A stretch of 60,000 bases of DNA from Adiantum capillus-veneris (taxonomy: Eukaryota; Streptophyta; Polypodiopsida; Polypodiales; Pteridaceae), in the NCBI GenBank assembly GCA_014529385.2, contig CM043966.1, forward strand, positions 106,531,587 through 106,591,586. Reading direction: 5' to 3'. Positions 23,539-34,510 of this stretch are shown here, piece by piece. Under the pieces are notes generated by a model. That model was not told where the DNA came from and made no database searches. It worked only from the letters and a program-made list of their open reading frames with translations. Numbering within the stretch: position 1 is the first letter of the stretch; every line of letters starts with the position of its first letter. The translations under genes were made by a program, and so were the position numbers.

Positions 23539-24608
23539 ATTCGGATTTTCTTATTTTTCTTTGGTACTACCACAATTGGAGAAATCCACTCCGAATTATC
23601 AATAGGGGTAATAAAACCCACTTCCAACAGGCGATCAATTTCCATCTTAACTTGTTTTGCCACATTCGGATTCATCTTGTATGAGTGCTGCTTCACTGGC
23701 ACCGCATCCGGTTTCAGATTTATCGTATGCTGATAAAACTGAGGATCCAATCCCTGCATATCCGCATATTTCCATGCAAAAACATCCTTAAACTCTGTCA
23801 GTAACTTGATCAAATCATCTCTAAAACTTGTCTCCAGCTGCTTATTAATGTATATGGGTTGCGACTCCGCTTGCTCCCCCAGAAAGACCCTTTCTAGTTC
23901 ATCTTCTTTAACCCTTGTATTTTTTTCCATTTGCGCCTCAAACGCACGTTCTTGCTGAATAACGTCCTCCAATGATTCAGGACTTGGAAGCACCTGTTGT
24001 TGCTCCCCTCTTCCTGCTGGAGTTCCTGAAGCCCCCACCGAATTCCCTTTCGAAATCAGAGAAATATCCGCAAGATATAAAGAAACCAAGTCCGAATTAG
24101 CTTTTAGAAATTTTTCCTCTTCATCCTCTTCTAATCCTTCCACCATATTGACTGTTTCTGCTATCACCGGCCATGCTGCCTGAACTGGCTGTCTGCATGT
24201 TCCCAACATCACCCGCACTTTCCTTTTACCCTTTTTCACGGTAAGCATATTTGCTTCCCAATTGTGCTTTACCCTCGCTTGTCGTAACCAGGGTCTCCCC
24301 AAGATAATGTGATAATCTTGATTATGATCTTCAATATTTAAGACTACTAAGGAAACAGCAAAGGATAAGCCCGCCACATCCAAAACAATACCCCGAAGTA
24401 AACCCACTGGTTGCACTCTTCTTTGATCTGCCATGCGGACTACAAAGGGTGTAGGCTCCCAATCACTGAGACCAAAACGCTCACAAGCTGCTTGAGTAAT
24501 AATGTTTACTCCCGCTCCTCCATCCAATAGTACCTTGTCAATGTATGTTCCATGGTATCTAACTGAAAGCTCCGGAATGCGGGTATCCGTGATCCTATTC
24601 GCCGGCAA
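23454..24608 (-). pseudogene. Element B protease and start of reverse transcriptase
   Basis: A 384-codon minus frame. Retropepsin-type aspartic protease: KVLLDGGAGVNIITQ with the catalytic Asp at 24525-24527, and IILGRPWLRQ. A linker with an acidic stretch follows, then the reverse transcriptase N-terminus: PVKQHSYKMNP, EVGFITPIDNSEWISPIVVV and KIRICVDYRKLNAATVPD. The frame leaves register just after this point because of a 1-base deletion and ends at 23454. The protease would have matured the polyprotein. Upstream, a stop near 24675 separates it from the linker and gag. Confidence 0.9.
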
Positions 24609-25116
24609 CGGGGATGAATCATCCTCCTCGCTTTCAACTTTCCCAATGGCGACTTCCCTCAGCTCAGTGGACGTTTATCGCAGCAATGCATTATGGAAAT
24701 TTGGGACCAATTTCAACAATGACCCCAAAGGTACTTGTATTGGTGACGTGAGGACCTCTTTCCAAACTGAATTCCAATCCTCCTGTTCTTTAATATCATT
24801 CTTATTTTCAGTTTTTCCTTCTTTTATTTCCAGGCCCACAGTCGATGGCATAGTCGATGGTCCTGTTGTCTTCACTCTAGTGGTGCGGATTGTGGCAACC
24901 AGGACACAGTCTTTTCCGCACTTCTTCCTGAGCCGTCCATTCCGAAATCTTCACATCGGGAGTTGGAACCACATTTTTACCCGATCGCGTGATTAATGAA
25001 ACCACTGGATCAGACTCCTCCAGTCCTTCAATCTAAACCATAGCCACACTAGGCTATTTCCCTGCAGCACGTTCCTGCTTCTTCCGATCGTATTGCATAG
25101 CTTCAGTACACTCGGA
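24609..25116 (-). pseudogene. Element B gag-protease linker
   Basis: Minus-strand frame 24875-24675 (KIEDW-like hydrophilic text, including VPLGSLLKLVPNFHNALLR) continues toward the protease after one stop, so it belongs to the polyprotein between the nucleocapsid and protease. No domain recognised. The preceding part, 25116-24880, is in another frame or contains stops. Confidence 0.5.
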
Positions 25117-26547
25117 TCACCAGTGTCCATCCCCTAAACAGAAAATACATGTCTTGAGGCAATTAGGATCTCGGCCACCTCTTTCGCGACCTCGTCCTCC
25201 CCCTTGACCCCGTCCTCCTGCTTGACCTTGTACAGGCGTCTCTGATGTATGAGCATGAGCCATCGCCACAACAGTCTCTTGTCCCTGCCCTATCTGTGGT
25301 TGTTGCCAGGTAGAAGAGTCCCCTCGACTCCGATGATCCCGGCCATTGAAATAACATTCCACTGTATTATGGGTATTGGTCGTACAAATTGCACACCACT
25401 TCTGATTCATTGCGCACTCTTGAGCAGCATGGCCCAGATTCCGACATTGGGTACACCATAGTTCCTTCAGACTTTTAGCCACCGCAGCCGATTCCGACGA
25501 TCTGGATGAAACACCTTTCCCGTGATGCTGGGATTTTTTCCGCGGTGTCTCTTCCGATTCTTTTCCCGAATCGTTGTTGCTTGAGTCCAAGGAATCTGAT
25601 ACTGCGGATTCCGACTCCGAACTATCACTGCCACTGTCTTGCGACTTGCGATGAGATTTCTTCCTGTCTTTTTTCTTTGACTTCTTTGGAGATTCCGTAT
25701 CCTCTAAAGCCTCTCTTGCTACTACAGCCCTACCAATTACATTATCCAGTGGAGTAGTTACCTTATCCACTGTTTCCATAGCCGTTCTGAGATCCTTGTT
25801 AAGCCCTCGCAAAAAATAATCATTCAGCACTTCGGCTGCTGGCCTTTGTGCGTGAGGTACCCTCTGCAAAAGCATCCAAAATTTTGCAGCGTAATCCTCC
25901 ACTGGCAATGACTTCTGCCGGAGCGTTTGAAGCTTTTCCAAATGTTGAGGGACTGTCTTTTCTGTTCGAAACCTTCGTAGAAACGCTATGGATCCGTCAA
26001 CATACGTCTGAAAATGATCATTAGGGTATTCAGACAAACATTTCGCAGATTTCCCCGAGAGTGTAGATTCAAACATTGATTGTTGATGGAGCGGAATCAC
26101 CACCCCAGGATGATTCAATCCATAAGCTTTATTGAATTGGCGCAAATGTGCATCAGGGTCTTCGCTTGAAAGACCTCGAAACTGACTATACTTAATCTGA
26201 GGATGAGCCATCACCCCTTGCCGAAGTGTTCCTCCTCCTCCCGGAAAAAGCTGACGAGCACTAGGAGGTGGAGATAGTGGCGGAGATACCCCCGGAGTGC
26301 TTACCGGAGACGGTGGTGGAGCAACCTGTGTGGGTGAGGGTGAACATATGATAGGAGGACATGACTGACGGCGTGGAGTATGTCTCGCTCGCCGCAACCT
26401 CCTACCACGCACCGGGCTTGGTGATGGAGATACAGATTCCTCAATCTGTGGTGAAGAAAAAACAAATTCATCTGAACCGCCTCTCCTCCGACGTCTTCCT
26501 ACAACTGGAACTACAAGGTCAGGCGGACCCTGCGACCTAATGCGCAT
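25117..26547 (-). pseudogene. Element B gag (capsid and nucleocapsid), nearly intact
   Basis: A 476-codon minus frame from the ATG at 26547, 45 bp from the LTR. An Arg/Pro-rich N-terminus (RRRRRGG, SPSPVRGRRLRR) is followed by the gag capsid domain (YSQFRGLSSEDPDAHLRQF, FLRRFRTEKTVPQHLEKL, LQTLRQKSLPVEDYAAKF), a Ser/Lys/Glu-rich linker, then zinc knuckles CTQCRNLGHAAQEC and CAICTTNTHNTVEC of the form CX2CX4HX4C. A third knuckle, CIFCLGDGHW..EC, is split by a TGA stop, where the frame ends. Three knuckles in a row are more than the usual one. It packaged the RNA. Confidence 0.88.
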
Positions 26548-26573
26548 GCATATTCATCGCAGGCCGTCCATCA

Positions 26574-26591
26574 CGCATCGTGGTCGCCAGA
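26574..26591 (-). other. Putative primer-binding site of element B
   Basis: On the minus strand, the bases after the LTR end ATTACA read TCTGGCGACCACGATGCG. A TGG start two bases from the LTR fits a primer site. The tRNA is not assigned. Confidence 0.5.
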
Positions 26592-26988
26592 TGTAATGGC
26601 TATTGCCCGCACAGGAGCAATAGGCATTACGAGAATGATTACCCGCAACTACATTATATGAACATCAACATATATAATGACAATAGGAGTAAGTACACAG
26701 TACGCAAGCACAGAACAGCTCTTGCTTCATTCATGTATGATCCAAACACAGAGTTACAATAGTAGATTCCATGAATATCATAGAGGTTAGTTACGTTACA
26801 TCAAAAGACAGGTATGCCCCTCCATATACAACCGCTGCTCCAGCGCAGATCGGGAATGGTACACACACTCCTGTCCCGTGATATCCTATGAAGAACTGCC
26901 GCTACGGCCGCCGCATACCGTATGACTCTTGATCCGCAGTGTCCAAACCTCCGCAAGACCGCACGACCGCATGTGCGGCTAATGCCGT
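26592..26988 (-). repeat. 5' LTR of element B (main part; last four bases lie at 36142-36145)
   Basis: 397 bp matching 18359-18755. It stops abruptly at GCCGT, where element C begins. The missing AACA, with a repeated CCGT in front of it, follows C at 36138-36145. Confidence 0.92.
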
Positions 26989-27820
26989 TGATGGGGGCTT
27001 TTCACAAGCCAAGCTCCCATACCCCTCTTCTCTCGTCCCCACCCCATGAAAACCCCCTCTTATGGAGGGAGTGATAAAAGGCATTGGAAAAAGTAAGAAA
27101 AAAATAAAGTATGATTATGTAAATATATAAGAAAGGTAAAATAGGCCGCCTCATGCCTGCGGGGTAGCCCATCCCCACCTTGCCTCCTTTTTCTTCACTG
27201 TTGCCCCGCCGGGTGTCCCTTTTCCTCTCCTCCACTCAAAAGATCAACCCCCTCTCTCTTCCCCTTGTCCTTTCTCCTTTCTCTCTCCCCTCAAGCTACC
27301 CCACCTCTCACCAATAATGCATTATAACTCACCAATAATGCACCCTAACTCACATGCAACTTACCCTATCTTCCAAAATAGTATACCCCACCCCCTCTTT
27401 CTCTCTCCTATCATATCCCATGACCCAAATACCCCCCTCTCTCTCTAAAGGGCGCCATGTCACTTGCCTTGTAGCTAAACAACCTCCCCCACACTCACAC
27501 ACACTCAGTTTCACTGAAAAAGGTGCCCACAGACCCATCCCCACCCGGTGGTTACCTGATTTTTCTTGTGTTCACACACATCTGCACACAGATTCACCTC
27601 TGAACACACTCCCCTCTCTCCCCGCTTGTAATTACTTTATTCTCCATGTCACCTCTCACTTTTTTCATCAACCCATCTCTCTCTCTTAGTCTCTCTCTCA
27701 TGAGACAGCTGTTCTGGCATATATACACACAGCCAGACAAGTGGGGCCCACAGTCACATGGCCTATGTAGATAATGATTTCTTCATTTCTAAATTCTAGA
27801 ATTTCTCCCCCCTCCTCCCC

Positions 27821-27828
27821 TATATAAA
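27821..27828 (+). promoter_or_regulatory. TATA box of the C LTR
   Basis: CCCCTATATAAAGAGGGG is conserved in both LTRs (27821-27828 and 35343-35350). The next CA-rich bases would hold the RNA start. Confidence 0.65.
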
Positions 27829-28190
27829 GAGGGGTCACCATCACACTAAGAATACACACCATCACCAAAGAGTACACTATGCACTGTGTGTGCCTAGTAC
27901 ACACACACATATACACACCATCACCAAAGAGTACACTATGCACTGTGTGTGTACTAGGCCACACACACACACCCACACCATCACCATCACCGCAATCACC
28001 ATACTCGTCTTGAGCATGACCTCTACACCCTTGGGCTATGGAAGATGAAGGGAAACTAAATGAAGGATGATGGCCATAACCCTCGTGCGAGTCTTCGCCA
28101 TCAACTCCCACCTATTCGCCATGTGCTCTACCACGCTCTCCCTTCTCATTCCCCTACCCTATGCTCCCCATTTCATCGCCTTATTCTCTA

Positions 28191-28196
28191 AATAAA
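28191..28196 (+). terminator. Polyadenylation signal in the C LTR
   Basis: AATAAA, followed by a GT-rich stretch (GAGGTTTTGTGAGTATGTTTT). The same motif is at 35714-35719 in the 3' LTR, where it would end the element's RNA. Confidence 0.5.
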
Positions 28197-28618
28197 GCTT
28201 GAGGTTTTGTGAGTATGTTTTCTTGCAATGTTTTGCCCATGTGAGGTGTATGGAATCGCCACCTAGTCTTGTGTTTGGAGTGAGCTCGTGTATGTGTGAA
28301 GGGTGTGCAGATTCGCCATTCTTTTGTGGTGCCTAAGTACTAAGCCGCTATACCCCCTCCCTCACTCTCTCACTCTCTCTCTCTCTCTCTTTCACTTGAT
28401 CTCATTCCCTTTCCTCTTCATCATTACTCCCAAGCATCCATCTCTCTTGGATGAAAACTTTGTTATGGTGGTGTGTTGTTTGCGTCCTAGCCGCTGAAGC
28501 TAGGTGGTGCCCCCTATTTGCTTTACCATGACAGGCTCGAGGCGCACCATTCGGTCCCCGGTGTTTTAGAGGCTGTCGGGGTTCGGGGTTCGCTTTGCTC
28601 CCGTCATTTGGTGCCCCC

Positions 28619-28636
28619 ACTGAGCATCTTTTCATG
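28619..28636 (+). other. Primer-binding site of element C
   Basis: TGGTGCCCCCACTGAGCA starts two bases after the LTR end CCCGTCA. It has a TGG start and a run complementary to a G-rich tRNA acceptor end. The tRNA is not assigned. Confidence 0.6.
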
Positions 28637-28679
28637 AAACCCTTCAGTTTACAAAACTGAAACCCCTAAACTATTGTGA

Positions 28680-29144
28680 ATGGATGAATGGCTAGCAGGA
28701 TTTGCTAATTGGACGACAGAAGAAGAAGAGCTCCAAGCACAACTAGACGATCTCCGCATCTCCATCGAAGCTCGAGTGCCAGGCGTAACGGTAATCAATT
28801 TGCAATGGGAGAGTCAACCAACACGCCAAACCCAGTGGATATACATAGGCCAAGTGCCAAGAAGAAGAAGGAGAAGGTCGAAACCATGTCCGCAACCTAC
28901 AACCAACCCACAACAACAAAATGGAAGGAGCTCTACACAATAGAGAATCAACACTATTCTACTTTGAGAATCGGGTAACTCAAGTCACCGAGGTAATTAT
29001 CACAGTCAGTTTTCAAGTCGCACCTGATGCTGCAGCACAGATAACGGAATCATTGGCTCGCACTCTCACTAGAGAAACTAGGGATCTACTGATTTTGTTT
29101 CAGGAAAGAACACCACCCTCTCCCACAAGCTTGGACAGTGACTA
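28680..29144 (+). pseudogene. Element C leader coding region, unknown
   Basis: Plus frame from the ATG at 28680 (MDEWLAGFANWTTEEEELQAQLDD), acidic and helical, then a basic stretch (PRRRRRRSKP). A later frame (28921-29145) holds an A/E-rich segment (DAAAQITESLARTLTRETRD). These precede gag on the same strand and look like an N-terminal gag extension broken by frameshifts. I do not recognise a domain. Confidence 0.4.
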
Positions 29145-29464
29145 AGCACCTCTAAGCTTCACATGAATCAGTACAACCTACCTCAAGACAGATCACACAT
29201 ACCAACACATGTACGCTCAATCAAGGTAATACTGGACTTGAAGGCTCACTACAAGCACGTCATTGACACCATGCTGGGTGGGGAGCGGTTTTTTGAGGTT
29301 CTGGCATCAGATCAACCATTTGTCTTACCTTTGGTACAAGGCAATGTACCGTTTGAAGTTTTAATCTATGTCCTAGTATAAGAGGGTATACACGCCTCCT
29401 TGTAAAGAATAAAATTTTTTTTGCAAGTTAAGCAGTGTGTCTTTCTAGCTCTCTCTCAGTAATC

Positions 29465-30469
29465 ATGGCAAGTGTAGCATTTTCTACATTTAAAGGAAAG
29501 AAGGGAGAGGATTTGGTAACAGAGTTCCTAGATGACTTTGAAGTAGCATGTGTAGTAAGCAACAAAGATACGGATGAATCCCGGGTTAGAATCTTTAAGC
29601 ATCTCATGAAGCTAGAAGCTAGATCATGGTACAATGCACTTCCACAAGCAACCAAGGATGACTGGGAACCCTTAAAAACCGCTTTTAAGAGGCGCTTTGG
29701 GGGAGGTACCACTTCAGAAAAGTTGTGGGACAAGTTGAGAGACTTGAAGCAGGAGGGTCTTTTAGAATATACCACGTATGAGTCCAAATTTGTGGATTTG
29801 TGGGAACGGTGGGTTGAGTCACTGGCAAGGGGGGAAGCCGCACCCGATTTCCTAAAAAAATATCGGTTCACGCATGGCTTATGGCCGCTTCTCAAGGAGA
29901 AGGTGAAAGGTAGATTCCCGGCTACATACGAGTTAGCCGTTGAGATTGCTCGCCTTAAGGACAAAAAGCTGCGAATGAAAGCCAAAGAAACCGATTCAAT
30001 AGAAACAGCAATATCACGTCGACCAGCAACTACGACAACCACCATTCCACCACCACCACCGGCTCTTGGGGTAAGAGATGACCAACAAGATATGTTGGCC
30101 CATATTACTGACCAACTGCAGAATTTTTCTGTCCACTTAATACAGCAAGGGAGGAGTCAAGAAAGAGATCAAGACCCTGGAAGAGCACGACGACAAAACA
30201 GGGAGTATCATTGCTACAACTGCGGAGAAGACGGTCACGGTATGTACTACTGTCCCAAACCACGACAAAACTATAATAGAGGAGGTAGGAGGAACCAATT
30301 GTCACCCCCTAGAGAAAGAACACCCCCACCCCGAGCACCACCCCCACCAACAAAAATTCTACGTCCACCCCAGACACCACTACAAGCATCCATCCCACCT
30401 CTTCCACCAGCCCCACCACCTGATCGCCCTGTAAACATCATAAGGCTAGAAGAGAAGGAAAATCCGTAG
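29465..30469 (+). CDS. Element C gag polyprotein
   Basis: Open from 29435; I choose the ATG at 29465 because MASVAFSTFKGKKGEDL begins the usual gag core. Capsid domain: FLDDFEVACVV, MKLEARSWYNALPQATKDDWEPLKTAFKRRFGG, LRDLKQEGLLEYTTYESKF. A Thr/Pro linker follows, then one zinc knuckle CYNCGEDGHGMYYC (30211-30252) and a proline-rich tail (PPPRAPPPP). The frame of about 335 codons is uninterrupted and matches the family's usual length, so the protein could still be made. It forms virus-like particles and binds the RNA. The protease frame starts about 130 bp downstream in another phase. Confidence 0.85.
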   Translation: MASVAFSTFKGKKGEDLVTEFLDDFEVACVVSNKDTDESRVRIFKHLMKLEARSWYNALPQATKDDWEPLKTAFKRRFGGGTTSEKLWDKLRDLKQEGLLEYTTYESKFVDLWERWVESLARGEAAPDFLKKYRFTHGLWPLLKEKVKGRFPATYELAVEIARLKDKKLRMKAKETDSIETAISRRPATTTTTIPPPPPALGVRDDQQDMLAHITDQLQNFSVHLIQQGRSQERDQDPGRARRQNREYHCYNCGEDGHGMYYCPKPRQNYNRGGRRNQLSPPRERTPPPRAPPPPTKILRPPQTPLQASIPPLPPAPPPDRPVNIIRLEEKENP

Positions 30470-30599
30470 TAGTGGATCCACCCAGAGCAAAGGAGAGGGA
30501 CAAGGGTAAGGAGAAGGTAACCTTTTTAGAACCACTTGAAGCCATGACTGTGAAAAGAGCTAGGAGGGAGAAAGCACACAATCAGATGATGAGAGAAGC

Positions 30600-31715
30600 A
30601 TGAGAGGAGAAACTAGCAAGAGGCCATCCACGCCACGACGAAAATTGGACATCACAGACTTCCAGCTAGGGGAAAGTTCAAAGCCCTATGATCTAACATT
30701 GGATGTGGCAGAGCAAGGACCGAAGATTACATGGCCACATCTGCTACATCTTGTACCTAAAGTAAGGCGACAATGGTCTAAAATGGTAAGTACAAGACGC
30801 TCCAAAACAAAGGTAGCCAGAGCAATTTTAGGATGCAACATGGATGACATCCTTCCAATTATCGGCGTAAACATAAAAGGAAAGAGGGTTGGAGGTGCAC
30901 AAATTTGTGTAATGAGCGAAGCTATGATGCTTCAATTAGGGCTCGATGTTGACAGGCCTTCTCCATGCAAGGCAAAGATGGCAAACAACGCAAAAGTAAA
31001 GTGTGTGGGTGTGGTAAGTGCCGTGAAAATCAAAGCTTTCAACACTGAGGTAGAGGTAGATGTTTTTGTGATGCCTACTAAGGGGGAGGGCTATCCACTA
31101 ATTTTGGGAAGGCCATGGTTGATGGCCATGAAGGCAAAACAGGACTGGGGTACTGGCCTTCTACGCATGACCGGTAAGAAAGGGGAGACAATCTACTACG
31201 ACATGAGGATTGGCAAGCAGAAGCAAATGAATCTGGAAACATCGGCAGATGAAACCACTAGCGAATCTTCCAGTTCTGAGGAGGAGACCACATCCACCGA
31301 CGAAAGTGACAGTTTCATTGATGTGATGGGTATCATTATGAAGGATCCACAAAGGGTAAGCACAACTGGTGATCCATCACCAAAAGGGCAACCCAACGAA
31401 GAGGAGAGAAAATCACCTGGCCTAGGAGGAAGTAGGTTGAAGGGTATGTTGTCTACGGAATTAACACTTGAGGAGAAAGATAGTTTTTTGCAAATGTTGA
31501 TGGGATTTCCTAACCTGTTCATTGACAACTATGAAAGAATCACAGGCATTACAGTGGTGGAACATCATATTAAGCTGAAGGAAGGGGTAAAACCAGTTGT
31601 GCAAAAGCTACGACGACTGGGGGTCATACAAGAAAAGGCACTCTTGGCCAAGGTAAGGAAATTGTTGGAGGCGGGATTCATCTATCCTGTAGAAAACTCA
31701 GAATGGGTGTCACCC
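30600..31715 (+). pseudogene. Element C protease and start of reverse transcriptase
   Basis: A plus frame without stops. The protease fold is recognisable from GKRVGGAQICVMSEAMMLQLGL and LILGRPWLMAM, but the position of the catalytic Asp (DGGA in relatives, as in B) is Val, codon 30888-30890. An acidic Ser/Glu linker follows (SESSSSEEETTSTDES), then reverse transcriptase N-terminal motifs KEGVKPVVQKLRRLG and EAGFIYPVENSEWVSPVV. The frame then hits a deletion near 31715 and reads on out of register to 31841. Confidence 0.82.
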
Positions 31716-32643
31716 GTAGTGGGGTTGTTTTGCATACAGGGTTATGCCATTTGGTCTCACAAATGCACCTGCCACATTCCAAAGATATGTCACATATGTT
31801 TTTCAACCGTTCTTTGGAACATCCATAAGAGTGTTCATTGATTATTTTTGTATATATAGCTCCCGTATTTCACATTTAGAAAAGGTAACTGAAGGTTTGG
31901 CCAGGTTGCAGAGCCTAGGTGGGCAATTAAATGTGGATAAATGCCACATTGGGGAGAGTAAAGTCATTCTACTAGGCCATGAAATTTCAGCAAAAGGTAT
32001 CAATGCCGACCCAAGTAAGGTGTCCGCACTCATAGCCCTACCTTCACCAACGACCGCACGTCAATTGGTCTCTTTTCTACAGAAGGTGAGGTACTTAAGT
32101 AGATTCATACATCTACTATCACAACTTGTTCTACCACTGCAACAACTCACTCAAAGATCAACTTTCACTTGGGACGAGGAAAGTGAACATCACTACAACA
32201 AGGTAAAGGAGGTCTTAGCCACTCTGCCAACTATCTCACCACCTAAGTGGGATGAAAAATTATATGTCACCTCAAGTGTTGGTGATGACTCATTGGGGGC
32301 TGTGCTACTCCAAAAGGATACGACGACATCTTTCATGAGGCCAATCTACTTCTCTAGTCGAATGATGACAGCAGGAGAGAAAGGTTTCACCCATGTGGAA
32401 CACTTAGTCCTAGCTCTTAGATTTGCAACTACAAAGTTTAGGTCATATTTGCTGCCTAAGCAATTTGTGATTCTAACCACGGATGAAATATTTTCCTATG
32501 TTGTACAACACATGGATGTGTCTGCTAGAATTACTAAATGGCTAGTTCGTCTGCAAGAGTTTGACTACACGGTACAGGTAGAAAGCACGACAAGGGCAAC
32601 TTTGGGGGGACTCATGACCTACCAAGTCTTTGAAGGGAAGTAG
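31716..32643 (+). pseudogene. Element C reverse transcriptase (rest) and RNase H, internally deleted
   Basis: The frame resumes at VMPFGLTNAPATFQRYV. Compared with B, about 70-80 codons are missing, including the first catalytic Asp region and the D..SGY motif. The YxDD box reads FIDYF (31834-31848), so its second Asp is Tyr. The remainder (LLGHEISAKGINADPSKV, the connection domain, SLGAVLLQKD, PIYFSSRMMTAGEKGF, KWLVRLQEFDYTV) is a normal-looking RNase H region. The frame ends at a stop at 32641. It cannot be an active polymerase. Confidence 0.88.
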
Positions 32644-32688
32644 AAGCAATCTAAGGAAGGAGAAGTCCGATTACCTCCAGTACCACCG

Positions 32689-34482
32689 ATGGTAGAAGGA
32701 GCATACTCTCTCTACTTTGATGGAGCCTACAAGCGAGCGTCCGACAAAGCAGCTGCAGGCATAGTGGTCTTTGATGACAAAGGGACAAAGGTATTTTCGT
32801 TGGGCCAATTGTTAGATTCACATTCTAACAATGAAGCTGAGTATGCAGCACTAACCAAGGGTCTACAATGGTGCGTCTCACAAGGTGTACAACGCCTTAA
32901 TGTATTTGGGGATGCTCTACTTCTGGTAAGGCAAGTAAATGGAGCATGGACATGCAAGAATCCTAGTTTAAGGACTCACTTAAGTGGTGTAAAAACCTTG
33001 TTGGGTAAGTTTGAAGAAGTTCAAATACATCATATCCCAAGGGCTCAAAACCAAGAAGCAGATGCCCTAGCAAGTGAAAGACTACAGGAAGTGGTGGTTG
33101 GAGCAATAAAACTAAAGCTCCCTCTATTTCAAGGAAGTGATGCCTTGCCTGACATCATGCATTTTTTGGAAACAGGGGAATGCCCATCAGATTTAACAAA
33201 GGGACAGAAGCAATGGCTGACGCGGAAGGCCACAAGGTATCGACTCATCAATGATGGTTTGTACTGTAAGGATAAGGACCAAATACTCAGGAAGGTCCCT
33301 CTCTCTCACGAAATCACGCGAGTAATTGCTAGCTGTCACGACGGGGTTTGTGGTGGTCACTTTGCCCTAGACATAACAAGTAGGAAAATCTTGCAGGCAG
33401 GCTTCATATGGCCTAGCCTCAACCATGATGTACACCATTGGTGCAAAACGTGTAAGTTGTGTCAAAAGACGGGCACTAGGTCACTTATGCCTGAACCACA
33501 GACACCTATTCTCTCATATGGCCCATTTGAAAAATGGGGTATCGATGCCATTGGGCCATTACCTAGGGCCAACTCAGGAAAATTCTACATTATCATGGGG
33601 GTCGATTACATGACTAGATGGGCAGAGGCTATAGCCACCACTAGAATCACAACGGTAGAGGTAGCTAAATTTATCTACGAGCACATATGCTGTAGGTTTG
33701 GCACACCTTTAGAGATCATCTCTGATAGAGGGTTAGGTTTCAGAGCAGACTTGGTAAGAGAATTAATGCAGAAAATGGGCATTACAAGGAGGCACTCTTC
33801 ACCATATTACCCTCAATGTAATGGCCTAGTTGAAAAGGTAAATGGAATGGTTTCTAAAATTATTACCAAGCAGGTAAACAATCATCCCGGAGACTGGGAT
33901 AAGTATCTACTACCAGCTTTATGGGCCTACAGAACTTCATTTCGTACATCCTTGGGATTCACACCGTATCATCTAGTATTTGGTAAGGAAGCAATCTTGC
34001 CCATTGAAGTGCAACTACAAAGTCTCAGAGTAATGGCAAGCCAACTTCAACAACCCAACATGCATTTGAGAGATCACATCATCAACTTGGAAAGACTGTA
34101 GCTGGACAGAGAAGAAGCAATAAATTATTATGCAGCACAAGCAGAGCATAGACGGCTTAGCTTTAACAAGCATCTCCGGAAAAAAGAATTGAAGAAAGGA
34201 ATGTTGGTGCTCCGCTACAACAATCGCTTCGACACGCGCAAGGATAAGAAACTCCTGCTCCGATGGAAAGGCCCTTTCATCATCAGGAAAAAGTATGCCA
34301 ATGGAAGCTACCAGCTTATGGAGGCTGATGGAAAACTTCATAAAACCAGGGTAAATGGTCCGCGACTTAAACCTTATTTTCTTCGATTTGACCAGGCTCC
34401 ACCAATTGACATTCCAGATGAGGATACACCATCAGCCGCCACCTCCGACGATAATGATCAAACAGATGAGCTAGAGACATGA
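32689..34482 (+). pseudogene. Element C second RNase H and integrase
   Basis: An archaeal-type RNase H follows the normal one: SLYFDGAYKR, SNNEAEYAAL and NVFGDALLLV supply its Asp, Glu and Asp. The integrase zinc finger is CHDGVCGGHFA...WCKTCKLCQ. The core has all three acidic residues: WGIDAIGPLP, ISDRGLGF and CNGLVEKVNG. The C-terminal GPF/Y module reads LRWKGPFIIRKKYANGSYQL. The frame is open from 32689 to 34101. One stop (TAG, 34099-34101) separates the integrase core from the C-terminal part, which stays in frame and ends at 34482. The dual RNase H is a hallmark of Tat-type elements. Confidence 0.9.
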
Positions 34483-34494
34483 ATGCCTCTAGCC

Positions 34495-34510
34495 AAAAGG
34501 GGAGGGCTAA
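34495..34510 (+). other. Polypurine tract of element C
   Basis: AAAAGGGGAGGGCTAA directly before the 3' LTR start TGATGGGG. It primes plus-strand DNA synthesis. Confidence 0.8.

Larger units (their letters stand above)
26989..28616 (+). repeat. 5' LTR of element C
   Basis: Pyrimidine-rich, with a TATA box (27821-27828), a CA-rich region with two copies of a ~64-bp unit around CCATCACCAAAGAGTACACT (27843-27975), an AATAAA (28191-28196) and a CT run near 28370-28393. The 3' LTR has the same layout with small repeat-length changes. Confidence 0.93.

Noticed and set aside
27698-28111. 137-codon minus frame in the C LTR
   Set aside because: Lies across CA repeats in an LTR on the strand opposite to the element, and its counterpart in the other LTR is broken.
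29428-30045. 205-codon minus-strand frame
   Set aside because: Antisense shadow of the C gag capsid coding region.
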